Below, one piece after another: positions 6,844 to 8,283 of a DNA stretch of 8,283 bases; positions within the stretch are counted from its first letter, which is position 1; each line of letters begins with the position of its first letter. Made by a program: the position numbers and the translations under genes. This stretch comes from DAOUMF01 sp034411955 (GTDB taxonomy: Bacteria; Chloroflexota; Dehalococcoidia; SM23-28-2; RBG-16-64-32): NCBI GenBank assembly GCA_034411955.1, contig DAOUMF010000206.1:1-8283 (forward strand). The letters run 5' to 3'. The notes under the pieces are model-generated. The model ran no database searches, was not told where the DNA came from, and saw nothing but the letters and a program-made list of their open reading frames with translations.

Positions 6844-6957
6844 GGCGAATCCGACGGTGGAAATAGCGGGATGTGGCAGAGCCGTGACGCTCCTGGTTGA
6901 CCGTAGATGGCGCCACCTGCCCGAGAATGCCTCGCAGAGGCCGACAACCGCCTTCGG

Positions 6958-6986
6958 TTGCTAGCAGGCCACCCCTGATGTAGACT
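6958..6986 (+). promoter_or_regulatory. galU: Candidate galU promoter
   Basis: TTGCTA (6958-6963), 17 nt, then TAGACT (6981-6986): four of six matches in each hexamer. A start near 6993 would give a leader of about 45 nt ending in AAAGGAG before the galU ATG. An 8-bp inverted repeat, GCAGGCCA (6964-6971) and TGGCCTGC (7001-7008), brackets the -10, and a 6-bp hairpin CAACCG/CGGTTG (6945-6960) overlaps the -35. The stretch 6844-6957 upstream, between this and the ffs promoter, shows no gene or clear RNA structure to me beyond a tiny GCCTC/GAGGC hairpin at 6929-6941. Confidence 0.4.
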
Positions 6987-7039
6987 ACCCGCAGATAGGC
7001 TGGCCTGCCGTCAAGCATCGGAAAGGAGCGCCCCTCCCC

Positions 7040-7909
7040 ATGACGATCCGCAAGGCGGTAATCCTGGCCGCCGGCCATGGGACCCGTTTCCTGCCGGCGA
7101 CGAAGGCGGTGCCCAAAGAGATGCTGCCCCTTGTGGACAAGCCCGCAATTCAGTACGTCGTTGAGGAGGCGGCAGCGGCGGGACTGCACCACGTGACCAT
7201 CGTCACCGCCGGCACGAAGCGGTCCGTGGAAGATCACTTCGACCGCAACCCTGAGCTGGAACAGCTCCTGGAGAGCGCGGGGAAGGAGCCGGAACTGCGG
7301 GAGGTACAGCGGGTGGCCGACCTGGTGGACATGTCATTCGTCCGGCAGAAAGAGCGTCTCGGCATAGCCCACGCCGTCCTTATGACCCATCACGTCGTGG
7401 GCGACGAACCCTTCGCCCTGTTCTTCCCCGACGACATCATCGTCACCGATGTGCCCGCCATCCGCCAGCTCATGGACGTGTACCAGCGGCACGGGGGCAG
7501 CGTCATCGCCGTGCAGCGCCTGCCCCGGCAGGAGGTGGTGCACTACGGGGTCATAACCCCGGAGCCGCTGGAGGAGCGAGTGTACCGTGTCCGCGCCATC
7601 GTGGAGAAGCCGTCGCTGGAGGAAGCGCCCTCGGAGCTGACGACCGTTGGGCGCTACGTGCTGACGGCAGACATCTGGCCGCTGCTGGAGCGCACGCCGC
7701 CCGGGGCCGGCGGCGAGATCCAGCTCACGGACACCCTGGCGATGTTGCTGGAGGCCGGCCAACCACTGTTCGCATGCGAGTTCAAGGGTGAGCGGTTCGA
7801 TACCGGCCGTCCGCTGGGACTGCTGGAAGCGTCAGTAGCCCTGGCGTTGCGTCGGGAGGACAGCGGACCCGCCCTCAAGCAGTATCTGCGATCGCTGTCC
7901 CTGAGCTGA
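7040..7909 (+). CDS. galU: UTP--glucose-1-phosphate uridylyltransferase (GalU)
   Basis: Makes UDP-glucose and pyrophosphate from UTP and glucose 1-phosphate, supplying sugar donors for envelope polysaccharides, glycolipids and galactose metabolism in the cytoplasm. The 289-residue protein has the full GalU signature: the nucleotide-binding loop LAAGHGTRFLPATKAVPKEM (9-28) with LVDKPAIQYVVEEA after it, FFPDDIIV with the metal-linked Asp, HYGVITPE, the VEKP motif, GEIQLTD and RFDTGRPLG near the C-terminus. His replaces the more usual Leu or Tyr in the AAGxGTR loop. The ATG at 7040 has AAAGGAG 11 nt upstream, slightly long spacing, and no other start keeps the N-terminus. It is divergent from ffs, and an SDR gene follows after 38 nt, so the two are probably co-transcribed. 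A related sugar-nucleotidyltransferase such as RmlA or GlmU is unlikely because of the KEMLP and DKPAIQY signatures. Confidence 0.96.
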   Translation: MTIRKAVILAAGHGTRFLPATKAVPKEMLPLVDKPAIQYVVEEAAAAGLHHVTIVTAGTKRSVEDHFDRNPELEQLLESAGKEPELREVQRVADLVDMSFVRQKERLGIAHAVLMTHHVVGDEPFALFFPDDIIVTDVPAIRQLMDVYQRHGGSVIAVQRLPRQEVVHYGVITPEPLEERVYRVRAIVEKPSLEEAPSELTTVGRYVLTADIWPLLERTPPGAGGEIQLTDTLAMLLEAGQPLFACEFKGERFDTGRPLGLLEASVALALRREDSGPALKQYLRSLSLS

Positions 7910-7947
7910 CCCCAACGGCTGCCGCAGTGGATTCGTTAGGAGGCTTC

Positions 7948-8283
7948 GTGATCGAGAACCTTAGAGACAGGTGGGCGCTCATCTTGGGCGCCTCCAGCGG
8001 GCACGGCGCCGGCACAGCTCTGGAGCTGGCGCGCTCCGGCATGAACATCTTCGGCGTCCACCTGGACTTGCGGGCCACCCTGCCGCAGGCACAGCGCATC
8101 ATCGACGCTATTCAGGACATGGGCAGGCAGGCGGTGTTCTTCAACACGAACGCCGCCGACGACGCTAAGCGGGGCAAGGTGATAGACGCCATCCGCGAGC
8201 GCCTGCCCCAGGGCGAGCACGTCAGGCTGCTGATGCACTCGCTGGCCTTCGGCACCCTCCGCGCGTACGTTCCCCCGGAGCAA
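7948..8283 (+). CDS. Short-chain dehydrogenase/reductase, enoyl-ACP-reductase-like (3' part missing)
   Basis: The first 112 codons of an NAD(P)-dependent oxidoreductase with a Rossmann fold; the right window edge cuts it before the catalytic Tyr-x-x-x-Lys. After a short N-terminal strand (WALILGASS) comes the dinucleotide-binding glycine motif GASSGHGAG. Strand 2 ends in GVHLD, where the acidic residue would suit binding of the adenosine ribose of NAD(H). The later segment RLLMHSLAFGTL recalls the HSLAF or HSIAF motif of FabI-type enoyl-ACP reductases in place of the NNAG of classical SDRs. The GTG at 7948 is chosen because TAGGAGG ends 4 nt before it. An in-frame GTG at 7927 lies upstream of that Shine-Dalgarno and is less likely. 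It sits 38 nt after galU on the same strand. Family assignment is good; the substrate (fatty-acyl or another enoyl/keto compound) is not determined. Confidence 0.85.
   Translation, partial: MIENLRDRWALILGASSGHGAGTALELARSGMNIFGVHLDLRATLPQAQRIIDAIQDMGRQAVFFNTNAADDAKRGKVIDAIRERLPQGEHVRLLMHSLAFGTLRAYVPPEQ

Noticed and set aside
6844..6957. Possible tRNA or riboswitch between ffs and galU
   Set aside because: I found no cloverleaf, T-loop motif or known riboswitch core; only small hairpins without U-tracts are present.
6572..6964. 130-codon plus-strand frame in the intergenic region
   Set aside because: It runs antisense across the SRP RNA and its promoter, has no good ribosome binding site, and the RNA structure explains the conservation.
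6704..7237. 177-codon minus-strand frame across the ffs 5' region and the galU start
   Set aside because: It overlaps galU antisense and the SRP RNA Alu domain, and shows no domain.

Overview
The window is high-GC, densely packed bacterial chromosome with short intergenic gaps and GTG/TTG starts alongside ATG. It carries two oppositely oriented blocks that diverge from an intergenic region at about 6505-7039. The host was not identified directly. A high-GC monoderm-like lineage, for example Chloroflexota or a relative, fits the large Alu-containing SRP RNA, the 3D/G5/DUF348 cell-wall protein next to rsmA-ispE, and the exonuclease-fused DinG. That assignment is inference. No mobile element, CRISPR array or tRNA was seen.

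Minus-strand block, read from 6843 down to 1. A promoter at 6813-6843 drives a large bacterial SRP RNA (ffs, about 6535-6807) closed by a perfect 10-bp terminal helix. About 30 nt downstream starts an exported cell-wall protein (two DUF348-like repeats, a G5 domain and a C-terminal 3D domain). It is followed by rsmA (16S rRNA dimethyladenosine transferase), ispE (MEP-pathway CDP-ME kinase) and a small four-helix membrane protein of unknown function. Gaps between these four genes are 10, 5 and 3 nt, so they look like one operon. A separate promoter-like site precedes a stand-alone PHP-domain metallo-phosphoesterase. Another precedes a DinG-family helicase with an N-terminal DEDDh exonuclease, which begins at a TTG and runs off the left edge.

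Plus-strand block. After a candidate promoter comes galU (UTP-glucose-1-phosphate uridylyltransferase). Thirty-eight nt later is a short-chain dehydrogenase/reductase resembling enoyl-ACP reductases, cut by the right edge.

The main theme is housekeeping: protein targeting (ffs), cell-wall remodelling (3D protein), ribosome maturation (rsmA), isoprenoid precursors (ispE), DNA repair (dinG) and nucleotide-sugar supply (galU). The rpfB/yabE-like - rsmA - ispE order is a known conserved neighbourhood in Gram-positive lineages. I see no clear evidence of a wholly new defence or mobile system. The points most worth a second look are the ffs-cell-wall gene junction, the DinG that keeps nuclease, helicase and Fe-S residues together, the uncharacterised membrane protein and the PHP protein.
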